A stretch of DNA of 64,000 nucleotides from Aplidium turbinatum (Eukaryota > Chordata > Ascidiacea > Aplousobranchia > Polyclinidae), in NCBI GenBank assembly GCA_918807975.1, contig OU964918.1, positions 20,382,477-20,446,476 of the forward strand, given 5' to 3'. The notes beneath the pieces were generated by a model. The model worked only from the letters and a program-made list of their open reading frames with translations. It was not told the origin of the DNA and ran no database searches. Positions 11,192-21,899 of the stretch are shown one piece after another. A program made the translations under genes and the position numbers. How positions within the stretch are numbered: position 1 is the first letter of the stretch; each line of letters starts with the position of its first letter.

Positions 11192-12240
11192 TTACCCCTC
11201 TGCTGAATTATTACAGACTCTGAGTGCACTTATGATACCATTAGCAGAAGCATAGCCATCATCTATTTCCCACTCTTTCGGATGTTTGGCAAGAAAAGTT
11301 GTTGAAATGTGCAAAAGTACAAAAAACATTTTGCTGCTGGCATTTGCATAGGAGCACAATGACAATGAGTTGTCATTAACAATGTCTGGCAGCTCTGGCT
11401 TACTGTATCCATTACCGAACCTGTTTGTAACCTGGCCATGGAAACTTGCATTTAAATGCAGCAGAGTTCCAGCCAAAGCTTCCTTTTCATCCATAATGAC
11501 TTGTTTGTCCCATAGAACTAAGGGGATCAGCTCCCTAGTTACATACCATGTATGCCTACCTAAAGCTTTTAAAGCAGCAACACTGATAATTTTGTCTACT
11601 GCATCATAGCTTTTGATGTCACTTACCAGTTGCAAATCTTTTCGGGGTGCTGATGCAGCAATTGGACAGTTGAACCACCATCCATTAAATACAAAAGTGC
11701 AAAAGTCAACAAATTGCTCTATGTTTTGTATTTGTGACTTGGAAATGATTCCTTGTGGTAGAAAGTCTTGCAGCATTACTATCTTATACCAATATAGCTG
11801 CTTTCCCATCCACCTTGCTCGATGGACTGCACCGCATTTCATGAAGTTGTACTGTCCACTGTTGATTCCAATGTACACCGCCATCAGGTCTGAAAGTTCT
11901 TTGTAATCACCCCTCTGATAATTTTGCATATCTCTCTCAAAATTTATAAGTGCTTCCACTTTTCTGCTTTGAGTTGTTACAAATTTTCCCAACTCTTGAG
12001 GAACTTTGGTATGCAATACAGCTGCAGCGTGTGGGGTTGCATCGAATCCTTTCTTCTGGAATCTTTTGAGATCTTGACGTTTCGATGGAGATCTTGATGT
12101 TTCGACTTTCAGGGCTTCCCACACATGAGAAAGTATATATAACTTCTACAGTATGTTTTCTGCATGCTAGGCAGAGAAGTGGTTTGTCTAGCTTTATTTG
12201 AAGAAAAATGCATGCAGCAGAGAGATGGCTAAGGATGGAA
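11192..12240 (-). pseudogene. Transposase-like protein, left-arm copy
   Basis: The 310-codon frame (11192-12124) contains GAVHRARWMGKQ, then APRKDLQL, then RHTWYVTRELIPL, then the C-terminal half; the N-terminal LACRKHT box lies upstream in another frame at about 12150-12190. I recognise these blocks (CRHHxxE..., GAxHxARWM, HLWYLSEELxxLAFFD) from a multicopy uncharacterised family in cnidarians and arthropods. The superfamily name is not known to me; the 8-bp duplication and TAGGG ends of the carrying element suggest hAT or a relative. Transcription runs from the palindrome centre outward. Confidence 0.6.
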
Positions 12241-12286
12241 AAAGTTTTGGGTGTTGTTGTTTTAAATTTTTCTTTTTTTTCATTCC

Positions 12287-13010
12287 ATCTCTCTGCTGCA
12301 TGCATTTCTCTTCAAATAAAGCTAGACAAACCACTTCTCTGCCTAGCATGCAGAAAACATATTGGAAAATGTGGTGCAGTCCATCGAGCAAGATGGATGG
12401 GAAGGCAGCTATATTGCTACAAGATGGTAATGCTGCAAGACTTTCTACCACAAGGAATCATTTCCAAGTCACAAATACAAAAATTAGAGTGATTTGTTGA
12501 CTTTTGTATTTAACAAATGGTGGTTCAACTGTCCAATTGCTGCATCAGCACCCCGAGACAATTAGCAACTGGTAAGTGACATCAAAAGCTATGATGCAGT
12601 AGACAAAATTATCAGTGTGCTGCTTTAAAAGCTTTAGGTAGGCATACATGGTATGTAACTAGGGAGCTGATCCCCTTAGTTCTATGGGACAAACAAGTCA
12701 TTATGGATGAAAAGGAAGCTTTGGCTGGAACTCTGCTGCATTTAAATGCAAGTTTCCATGGCCAGGTTACAAACAGGTTCGGTAATGGATACAGTAAGCC
12801 AGAGCTGCCAGACATTGTTAATGATAACTCATTGTCATTGTGCTCCTATGCAAGTGCCAGCAGCAAAATGTTTTTTTACTTTTGCACATTTCAACAACTT
12901 TTCTTGCCAAACACTCGAAAGAGTGGGAAATAGATGATGGCTATGCTTCTGCTAATGATACATAAGTGCACTCAGAGTCTGTAATAATTCAGCAGAGGGG
13001 TAAAACTGGT
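12287..13010 (+). pseudogene. Transposase-like protein, right-arm copy, internally deleted
   Basis: A mirror copy of the left-arm gene, read away from the same centre. LACRKHI is joined directly to CGAVHRARWM, so about 100 codons are missing between them. Further small indels break the frame at about 12490-12620. The C-terminal part (MDEKEALAGT, NRFGNGYSKPELPDIV) is almost identical to the left copy, so the inverted duplication is fairly young or has been kept alike by gene conversion. Confidence 0.65.
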
Positions 13011-13554
13011 ATCCGACTTTCTTCGTTTAGCAAAGCTAGAAAAAAATCCGCAAAACTATATTCAAGTGGTGGAGGAGGAACAAAGAAAGATACTAAATCT
13101 TAGAAAACGTCGTTTATCAACACAATGAAGATGCACAACTGCCTTTGCGGAAATTGTGTTAACTAAGACTCACATTGCCTGTTTGGATTTGATATAGTGC
13201 CTGCCCTGCATGATGCAGTTTCTTTACAATTGAATAAATTTTGTTGTGCATAAGCCATGAAATTGTATTCTTCACATAGCACAGCTCAAGAAATGCAACA
13301 ATATCGCCTTTTTACAGAAAAATAGTTCTAAATTAGAATTACCGCCCTCTAGTGGTAATATTTTGCAAAAATATTGCTAAAATCAAATTCCGGTGCTGGT
13401 TTAGGATCGGCCGCCTTGGTTAGTGACGTCACGAAAATATGTGACGTCATGCAAAAAAACGCAACTACTTTTAGGAAGGGTGCAAAAATGGGGAATAGAA
13501 GTAAAAGCGGAATGACTATTGATTTTTAAATATTTGTAGGCATTATTATTGATC

Positions 13555-16122
13555 TAGCGCTAACTTAAACTGTTACTATTTTGTACCAATTCTCAGCAAT
13601 TCATTTTTACAATAAAAATACTTGCTTTATTAACGTAACAACTTTCACGTTTATATGTTATCTACAAAACGAGCAATCGTGGTTCAGTATAAACCGCTCA
13701 CAGTTTGCTGTGATCGATGAATACTGCCTCCACCAAATATGCTGTAGCTTTCTCATTTCTGCTCGGATTCTAACAATTTTACTATCGTTGGATGGCATTA
13801 GGCTTCATCTACTCGAATGGATTAATTGCCAATCTAAAGTAGGCATTATATTTATGTAGCGCTAACTTAAACTTTACTATTTTGTACCAATTCTCAGCAA
13901 TTCATTTTTTACAATAAAAATACCAAACCAACACAAATTAAAAGAGTATGTCTTGCTTTATTCATATGTTAACTTTCACATTTATATCTAATCCACAAAA
14001 CGAGCAATCGTTATTCAAACGCAACCGCTCGACGAAGCTTTTTACCAAAACAATGCAAACACAAAGCGATCAGTTTCGAGTGTTCATTACAAGCCGCCCA
14101 CAGTTTGATGCGATCGGTGAATAGTGCCTCCACCAAATATGCTGTAGCTTTCTCATTTCTGCTCGGATTCTAACAATTTTTCTATCGTTGGATGGCATTA
14201 TGCTTCATCTACTCGAATGGATTAATTGCCAATCTAAAATAGGCATTACATTTATGTAGCGCTAACTTAAACTTTACTATTTTGTACCAATTCTCAGCAA
14301 TTCAATTTTTACAATAAAAGTACCAAACCAACACAAATTAAAAGAGTATGTCTTGCTTTATTCATATGTTAACTTTCACATTTATATCTAATCCACAAAA
14401 CGAGCAATCGTTGTTCAAACGTAACCGCTCGACGAAGCTTTTTACCAAAACAATGCAAACACAAAGCGATCAGTTTCGAGTGTTCATTACAAGCCGCCCA
14501 CAGTTTGATGCGATCGGTGAATAGTGCCTCCACCAAATATGCTGTAGCTTTCTCATTTCTGCTCGGATTTTAACAATTTTCCTATCGTTGGATGGCATTA
14601 TGCTTCATCTACCCGAATGGATTAATTGCCAATCTAAAGTAGGCACTATATTTATGTAGCGCTAACTTAAACTTTACTATTTTGTACCAATTCTCAGAAA
14701 TTCAATTTTTACAATAAAAATACCAAACCAACACAAATTAAAAGAGTATGTCTTGCTTTATTAACCTAACAACTTTCACGTTTATATGTTATCTACAAAA
14801 CGAGCAATCGTTGTTCAAACGTAACCGCTCGACGAAGCTTTTTTCCAATGCCTTTTTCAAGGCGATTCGATCGTGGTTCAGTATAAGCCGCCCACAGTTT
14901 GCTGTGATCGATGAATACTGCCTCCACCAAATATGCTGTAGCTTTCTCATTTCAGCTCGGATTTTAACAATTTTCCTATTGTTGGATGGCATTATGCTTC
15001 ATCTACCCGAATGGATTAATTGCCAATCTAAAGTAGGCACTATATTTATGTAGCGCTAACTTAAACTTTACTATTTTGTACCAATTCTCAGAAATTCAAT
15101 TTTTACAATAAAAATACCAAACCAACACATATTAAAAGAGTATGTCTTGCTTTATTAACCTAACAACTTTCACGTTTATATGTTATCTATAAAACGAGAA
15201 ATCGTTGTTCAAACGTAACCGCTCGACGAAGCTTTTTTCCAATGCATTTTTCAAGGCGATTCGATCGTGGTTCAGTATAAGCCGCCCACAGTTTGCTGTG
15301 ATCAATGAATACTGCCTCCACCAAATATGCTGTAGCTTTCTCATTTCTGCTTGGATTCTAACAATTTTAATATCGTTGGATGGCATTATGCTTCATCTAC
15401 TCGAATGGATTAATTGCCAATCTAAAGTAGGCATTACATTTATGTAGCGCTAACTTAAACTTTACTATTTTGTACCAATTCTCAGCAATTCATTTTTTAC
15501 AATAAAAATACCAAACTAACACAAATTAAAAGAATATGTCTTTCTTTATTCATATGTTAACTTTCACATTTATATCTAATCAACAAAACGAGCAATCGTT
15601 GTTCAAACGTAACCGCTCGACGAAGCTTTTTACCAAAACAATGCAAACACAAAGCGATCAGTTTCGAGTGTTCATTACAAGCCGCCCACAGTTTGATGCG
15701 ATCGATGAATAGTGCCTCCACCAAATGTGCTGTAGCTTTCTCATTTCTGCTTGGATTTGAGAAATTTTACCATCGTTGGAAAGCACGATACTGCATCTAT
15801 CCGAATTCATTGGTTGCAAGTTTAAAGTATGCATTACATTGATCTAGCGCTAACTTAAACTTTACTATTTTGTACCAATTCTCAGCAATTCATTTTTTAC
15901 AATAAAAATACCAAACCAACACAAATTAAAAGAGTATGTCTTGCTTTATTCATATGTTAACTTTCACATTTATATCTAATTCACAAAACGAGCAATCGTT
16001 GTTCAAACGTAACCGCTCGACGAAGCTTTTTTCCAATGCATTTTTCAAGGCGATTCGATCGTGGTTCAGTATAAGCCGCCCACAGTTTGCTGTGATCGAT
16101 GAATACTGCCTCCACCAAATAT
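13555..16122 (-). repeat. A1 left arm: A-satellite, about 6.5 units
   Basis: Units are marked by tagcgctaac at about 13556, 13858, 14258, 14658, 15052, 15446 and 15845, so the period is 394-400 bp after a short first unit. Two unit types differ in one block: 'tccaatgcMttttcaaggcg' or 'taccaaaacaatgcaaac', while the rest stays nearly identical. A ~67-codon frame (MPSND..., ending FCR) is open on the minus strand in several units; its reality is discussed in the findings. Confidence 0.9.
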
Positions 16123-16850
16123 TTTTACAGCTATATTGGAGAGGTTACCGCAACATGAGAACTGAGCAAATTCCACGCGTGAGATCTCAAACAAAGAAAT
16201 TTTGTTTTTATTAACAGCAACAACGAAAATTATTATACATTAAGTGTCAAAGATGGATGGATGGTCATTTTATTTTTGTTTGGATGCGAAACGTACATAA
16301 AACACAAACGTACAGTGTGCATCCAATGAGAGAGTGCGAAAGACCGTAGCCCTGAAGGCGTAGGAGGTCGTCGAGTCTGCACTCTCTCATTCAAACAATT
16401 TTACGAAAGAAAGTATTGCGGTTTTTAATAGCAAATTGACACAAAAAAAGAAGAAGGAAGGAAAAACAGAAAAAAAAACAAATACAGATACAGACGCAAG
16501 AAATACAAAAAATAAGAACAATGGACATAAAGTCAGGTAGTGGATGTCGTTTTTATAACTCTTGATTATTAAAGAAGTGTTTTTTGCACATTTTACTGAA
16601 AAATTTGTGCCATGCAATTGTCAAGAAAAGGAAGAAAAACTGTTGATAAATTACATTGCAAAAAGTATACCCCGCCCCCCGCGCTAGGATGAATCATCCA
16701 AGCAATTATTGCGCTACAACTTTTTTTTTTGCAAAATTTGTATTTTATTTTTTTACCTGATCATTAGGGGGAGGCCATCGCCCTTTATCCTACCCCCTAA
16801 ATACGCTACTGCCTTGGACAATGGACATGCAACCAATTGATTCGGGTAGA
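16123..16850. other. A1 core, non-coding, with a 65-nt hairpin
   Basis: Unique sequence between the two satellite arms. At 16327-16391 the words tgagagagtgc and gcactctctca face each other around a structured loop containing gccctgaaggc. From about 16597 the core is nearly identical to the A2 core (21675 on), including the end 'cgctactg' at 16813 of an old hAT-type fragment. No transposase reading frame is seen. Confidence 0.7.
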
Positions 16851-18540
16851 TGCAGTATCGTGCATTCCAACGTCAGTAAAATTGTCAAAAAAGCTTCATC
16901 GAGCGGCTACGTTTGAACAACGATTTCTCGTTTTGTAGATAAACATATAAACGTGAAAGTTGTTAGGTTAATAAAGCAAGACATACTCTTTTAATTTGTG
17001 TTGGTTTGGTATTTTTATTGTAAAAAATGAATTGCTGAGAATTGGTACAAAATAGTAAAGTTTAAGTTAGCGCTAGATCAATATAATGCATACTTTAAAC
17101 TTGCAACCAATGAATTCGGATAGATGAAGCATAATGCCATCCAACGATAGAAAAATTGTTAAAATCCGAGCAGAAATGAGAAAGCTACAGCACATTTGGT
17201 GGAGGCAGTATTCATCGATCACAGCAAACTGTGGGCGGCTTATACTGAACCACGATCGAATCGCCTTGAAAAATGCATTGGAAAAAAGCTTCGTCGAGCG
17301 GTTACGTTTGAACAACGATTTCTCGTTTTGTAGATAACATATAAACGTGAAAGTTGTTAGGTTAATAAAGCAAGACATACTATTTTAATTTGTGTTGGTT
17401 TGGTATTTTTATTGTAAAAAATGAATTGCTGAGAATTGGTACAAAATAGTAAAGTTTAAGTTAGCGCTACATAAATATAGTGCCTACTTTAGATTGGCAA
17501 TTAATCCATTCGAGTAGATGAAGCATAATGCCATCAAACGATAGGAAAATTGTTAAAATCCGAGCAGAAATGAGAAAGCTACAGCATATTTGGTGGAGGC
17601 ACTATTCACCGATCGCATCAAACTGTGGGCGGCTTGTAATGAACACTCGAAACTGATCGCTTTGTGTTTGCATTGTTTTGGTAAAAAGCTTCGTCGAGCG
17701 GTTACGTTTGAACAACGATTGCTCGTTTTGTGGATTAGATATAAATGTGAAAGTTAACATATGAATAAAGCAAGACATATTCTTTTAATTTGTGTTGGTT
17801 TGGTATTTTTATTGTAAAAAATGAATTGCTGAGAATTGGTACAAAATAGTAAAGGTTAAGTTAGCGCTACATAAATATAATCCCTACTTTAGATTGGCAA
17901 TTAATCCATTCGAGTAGATGAAGCATAATGCCATCCAACGATAGTAAAATTATTAGAATCCGAGCAGAAATGAGAAAGCTACAGCATATTTGGTGGAGGC
18001 AGTATTCATCGATCACAGCAAACTGTGGGCGGCTTATGCTGAACCACGATCGAATCGCCTTGAAAAATGCATTGGAAAAAAGCTTCGTCGAGCGGTTGCG
18101 TTTGAACAACGATTTCTCGTTTTGTAGATAACATATAAACGTGAAAGTTGTTAGGTTAATAAAGCAAGACATACTCTTTTAATTTGTGTTGGTTTGGTAT
18201 TTTTTAATGTAAAAATTGAATTGCTGAGAATTGGTACAAAATGGTAAAGTTTAAGTTAGCGCTACATAAATATAATGCCTACTTTAGATGGGCAATTAAT
18301 GCATTCGAGTAGATGAAGCATAATGCCATCCAACGATAGGAAAATTAAATCCGAGCAGAAATGAGAAAGCTACAGCATATTTGGTGGAGGCAGTATTCAT
18401 TATTGCTCATTTTGTAGATAACATATAAACGTGAAAGTTGTTACGTTAATAAAGCAAGTATTTTTATTGTAAAAATGAATTGCTGAGAATTGGTACAAAA
18501 TAGTAACAGTTTAAGTTAGCGCTAGATCAATAATAATGCC
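16850..18540 (+). repeat. A1 right arm: A-satellite in opposite orientation, about 4 units
   Basis: Reverse complements of the left-arm units, with gttagcgcta marks at about 17068, 17460, 17862, 18258 and 18514. The last unit before the terminus is shortened, as is the first unit on the left, so the arms mirror each other even in that detail. Both unit types occur. Confidence 0.9.
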
Positions 18541-19131
18541 TACAAATATTTAAAAATCAATAGTCATTCCGTTTTTACTTCTATTCCGCATTTTTGCACC
18601 CTTCCTAAAAGTAGTTGCGTTTTTTTGCATGACGTCACATATTTTCGTGACGTCACTAACCAAGGCGGCCGATCCTAAACCAGCACCCAAATTCCTTACC
18701 CATGAAAATGGGGGGGGTGCATGCAAGTTCCATAACAATATGATGAGTAGTTTTTAAGATATTTCAATTTTTCTTTTCACCACTAGGGGCAGTATTGTGC
18801 AAAAAAATTAGTGACAAAACTTGAATATTTTTGGATATACTTATCCCATTTCTCCAATTTTTTTTTAACATTATTCAGAACATCATAGAGCATCTTTTAA
18901 ATATACCCCCAATATTGCAAAATTTATACACTGCCCTCTAGTGGCAAAAACATGAAAAAAATCAAAAAGTGGGCCTCAAAATGGCCTCGGCGGTGGAGGT
19001 AAACGTCGATGAAAATTTCTGAAACTTCATATTTGTGATCTACTGATCTAAACACAGTACCACAAAAAAGGTAAGCATGGTGAAACCAAGATTTAAATTT
19101 GATGGGGCGCCTGCAACACCCTAGTATATAT

Positions 19132-19411
19132 ATAATATACAAATGCAGTGTCACTAACAAGCTCACTTTTGCACAAAGCCGGAAACAAATGTGAGTTGCT
19201 CATAGGTTTTTGTAAAGAAAAAATGTTACCAAGTTCATCAAAAAATTTCAAACTCTACATTGAGATTAAAGACAAAGAGTGTGGTGAGATTAGCGACAAC
19301 TAACTGTCATTAGCTGCCAAAGCAAACTAATTTCTTGCACACGAAAAATGTCAATTGCCTAAACAACAATTTCCTATGCTGCACATGTATCAATATAAGA
19401 ACATATTTTAG
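19132..19411. other. Intron sequence of the P-like gene
   Basis: Unique AT-rich DNA between the palindromic element and the splice donor at 19411-19416. Nothing else recognised. Confidence 0.4.
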
Positions 19412-19416
19412 CTTAC

Positions 19417-19561
19417 CTGTTGCAAACATGGTTATCTGCACATACAGCTACATGCTTTAATTTCCATACTATCAGTAATAATTACTGATGCCAGCAACTG
19501 TGGAGCATCAACGAAGTTCCCTGAGCATTTCATGTAATGAAATTGCATACAATTGTCTTTC
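19417..19561 (-). pseudogene. P-element-like transposase: exon part beyond the A2 insertion
   Basis: Minus-strand reading from the A2 target site gives NCMQFHYMKC, then APQLLASVIITDSMEIKAC, a stop, and then a clear donor (caacag|gtaagc). The frame is the direct continuation of the reading at 24661 (SGYITIKKD), once the element and one copy of the 8-bp duplication are removed. This shows that A2 landed inside a coding exon. Confidence 0.6.
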
Positions 19562-19734
19562 GGTGCTGGTTTAGGATCGGCCGCCTTGGTTAGTGACGTC
19601 ACAAAAATATGTGACGTCATGCAAAAAAAACGCAACTACTTGTAGGAAGGGTGCAAAAACGCGGAATAGAAGTAAAAGCGGAAAGCCTATTGATTTTTAA
19701 ATATTTGTAGGCATTATTATTGATCTAGCGCTAA

Positions 19735-20768
19735 CTTAAACTGTTACTATTTTGTACCAATTTGAATTTTTACAATAAAAATACTTGCTTTATTAACGTA
19801 ACAACTTTCACGTTTATATGTTATCTACAAAACGAGCAATCGTGGTTCAGTATAAGCCGCCCACAGTTTGATGCGATCGGTGAATAGTGCCTCCACCAAA
19901 TGTGCTGTAGCTTTCTCATTTCTGCTCGGATTCTAACAATTTTACTATCGTTGGATGGCATTATGCTTCATCTACCCGAATCAGTTAACCCTAATTCACA
20001 AATGAACACTGGAGCCATTAACTGATGGTTTAAACTTTACTATTTTGTAGCAATTCTCAGCAATTCATTTTTTACAATAAAAATACCAAACCAACACAAA
20101 TTAAAAGAGTATGTCTTGCTTTATTCATATGTTAACTTTCACATTTATATCTAATCCACAAAACGAGCAATCGTTGTTCAAACGTAACCGCTCGACGAAG
20201 CTTTTTACCAAAACAATGCAAACACAAAGCGATCAGTTTCGAGTGTTCATTACAAGCCGCCCACAGTTTGATGCGATCGGTGAATAGTGCCTCCACCAAA
20301 TATGCTGTAGCTTTCTCATTTCTGCTCGGATTTTAACAATTTTTCTATCGTTGGATGGCATTATGCTTCATCTACCGGAATGGATTAATTGCCAATCTAA
20401 AGTAGGCACTATATTTATGTAGCGCTAACTTAAACTTTACTATTTTGTACCAATTCTCAGCAATTCAATTTTTACAATAAAAATACCAAACCAACACAAA
20501 TTAAAAGAGTATGTCTTGTTTTATTAACCTAACAACTTTCACGTTTATATGTTTTCCACAAAACGAGAAATCGTTGTTCAAACGTAACCGCTCGACGAAG
20601 CTTTTTTCCAATGCATTTTTCAAGGCGATTCGATCGTGGTTCAGTATAAGCCGCCCACAGTTTGCTGTGATCGATGAATACTGCCTTCACCAAATATGCT
20701 GTAGCTTTCTCATTTCTGCTCGGATTCTAACAATTTTACTATCGTTGGATGGCATTAGGCTTCATCTA
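19735..20768 (-). repeat. A2 left arm: A-satellite, about 2.5 units
   Basis: Same unit and orientation as the A1 left arm. One unit is damaged around 19980-20035, where foreign sequence replaces part of it. The unit at 20426-20768 ends abruptly in the core sequence (cagtcagtcagccgcg). Confidence 0.88.
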
Positions 20769-21169
20769 CAGTCAGTCAGCCGCGCAGCGGCTGAATCGGC
20801 GGCTGGAGTACAATGGGGGTCTGGGAGTAGTACCCACGAGGTAGTCAACGGTAGTACACAGAAAGCTCAAACTTGATGAAAATGGCAGTTAATTGGTTTA
20901 AATTTATTCTACTTGGGTTGAAATTAGACTTGTTTGAGCCTTTAAATTGGGGTGGGGTATATCAAAATGTCATATGATGCGTCAGAACGGGGGGAGGGGG
21001 TTAGCTGAAACTGTCACATAAGGGGAGAGAGGGTCCAAAATCAAGAGCGAATCCGCAGAAGTAAGTTACTGTTCCGATCAATGAACCAACAAAAGATATG
21101 AAACACTTCAGAACATAAACAATAAGTTAGTCCTCCCGACCTCGAATACCTTTTGAACATTCTCTGCGA

Positions 21170-21768
21170 TTCGCAATGACAATTTACAGTTTAATACGAT
21201 GGCTGTGCTTGGCAAATATATCAATGACTGCATCATGCTCGAGTACAATATCCTTATTTAAATACATCTGAGCTAGACCATCCAAACGTGGCTCGGTCAT
21301 GGTCGTGCGGTAATAATTTTTCAGTTACTTTAGTGAACTGAAACATCGCTCATTGGAGGCAGTTGTAACTGGAAGCGTAGCAAAGATTCGAAGTAATAAT
21401 TTATGGATAATCGGATAAGTGCCGAGTTGTTCAGCCGCTTGATACGCATCCACAAGAGTCGCAGGTCGTTTATCCACAGAAACTGCAAGCCAATTCGCTC
21501 TCCATCTTCGCAATTCAATAGTAGCTGCAAAGCAATTGCTTGGTTCAACATCCAGCATTCCATGGTAGAAGTCGAAAATCTCGTCGATCGTGCAGTCCTC
21601 ATCTTCATGAATCAATGAAGGCAGAAATGTGCTGACTTTAAAAGCTGAGCAGTGCTCATTGAATCTATCGTGAATTTGTGCCATGCAATTGTCAAGAAAA
21701 GGAAGAAAAACTGTTGATAAATTACATTGCAAAAAGTATACCCCGCCCCCGGCGCTAGGATGAATCAT
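21170..21768 (-). pseudogene. hAT transposase C-terminal fragment (THAP12/P52rIPK-like)
   Basis: The open frame (21325-21768) reads FLPSL, RRWRANW, then LLLRIFATLPVTTASNERCFSSLK. After one stop it continues in the same frame as LKNYYRTTM, GLAQMYLN to about 21190. This is the hAT dimerisation domain (the LPVTxASxERxFSxLKxxKxxLR motif), closest by eye to the THAP12 (52-kDa repressor) type. It lies in the A2 core and is absent from the A1 core, although both share the flank just beyond it. Probably a passenger, not the mover of A2. Confidence 0.75.
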
Positions 21769-21899
21769 CCAAGCAATTATTGCGCTACAACTTTTTTTTT
21801 TTGCAAAATTTGTATTTTATTTTTTTACCTGATCATTAGGGGGAGGCCATCGCCCTTTATCCTCCCCCCTAAACACGCTACTGCCTTGGACAATGGACA

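Larger units (their letters stand above)
13392..18687. mobile_element. Foldback element A1 (satellite-armed, non-autonomous)
   Basis: It starts ggtgctggtttaggatcggc and ends with the reverse complement. The 8-bp duplication caaattcc flanks it (13384-13391, 18688-18695). The mirror arm of the host palindrome at about 10800-10830 shows the empty site (caaactcc, one difference). The ends carry paired palindromes gtgacgtcac/gtgacgtcat (13423, 13441; 18629, 18647). Inside are ~395-400-bp satellite units in one direction (13.55-16.12 kb) and the opposite direction (16.85-18.54 kb), around a 0.7-kb core. No transposase. Total 5296 bp. Confidence 0.92.
10387..19123. mobile_element. Palindromic hAT-like element, split by foldback A1
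   Basis: Ends are tagggtgttgcaggcgcccc and its reverse complement, and the 8-bp repeat gtatatat flanks it (10379-10386, 19124-19131; AT-rich, so weaker evidence than the others). The element is a giant inverted repeat: arm 10387-12227 mirrors 12287-13391 plus 18688-19123, around a 59-bp centre. Each arm holds a copy of the same protein gene. The right arm lacks about 300 bp matching left-arm 11.84-12.15 kb. Without the 5.3-kb A1 insertion it is about 3.4 kb. It sits in an intron of the P-like transposase gene. Confidence 0.8.

Noticed and set aside
16387-16617. A membrane-protein frame (many Phe/Leu)
   Set aside because: It is the complement of an A-rich stretch in the A1 core and has no family signature.
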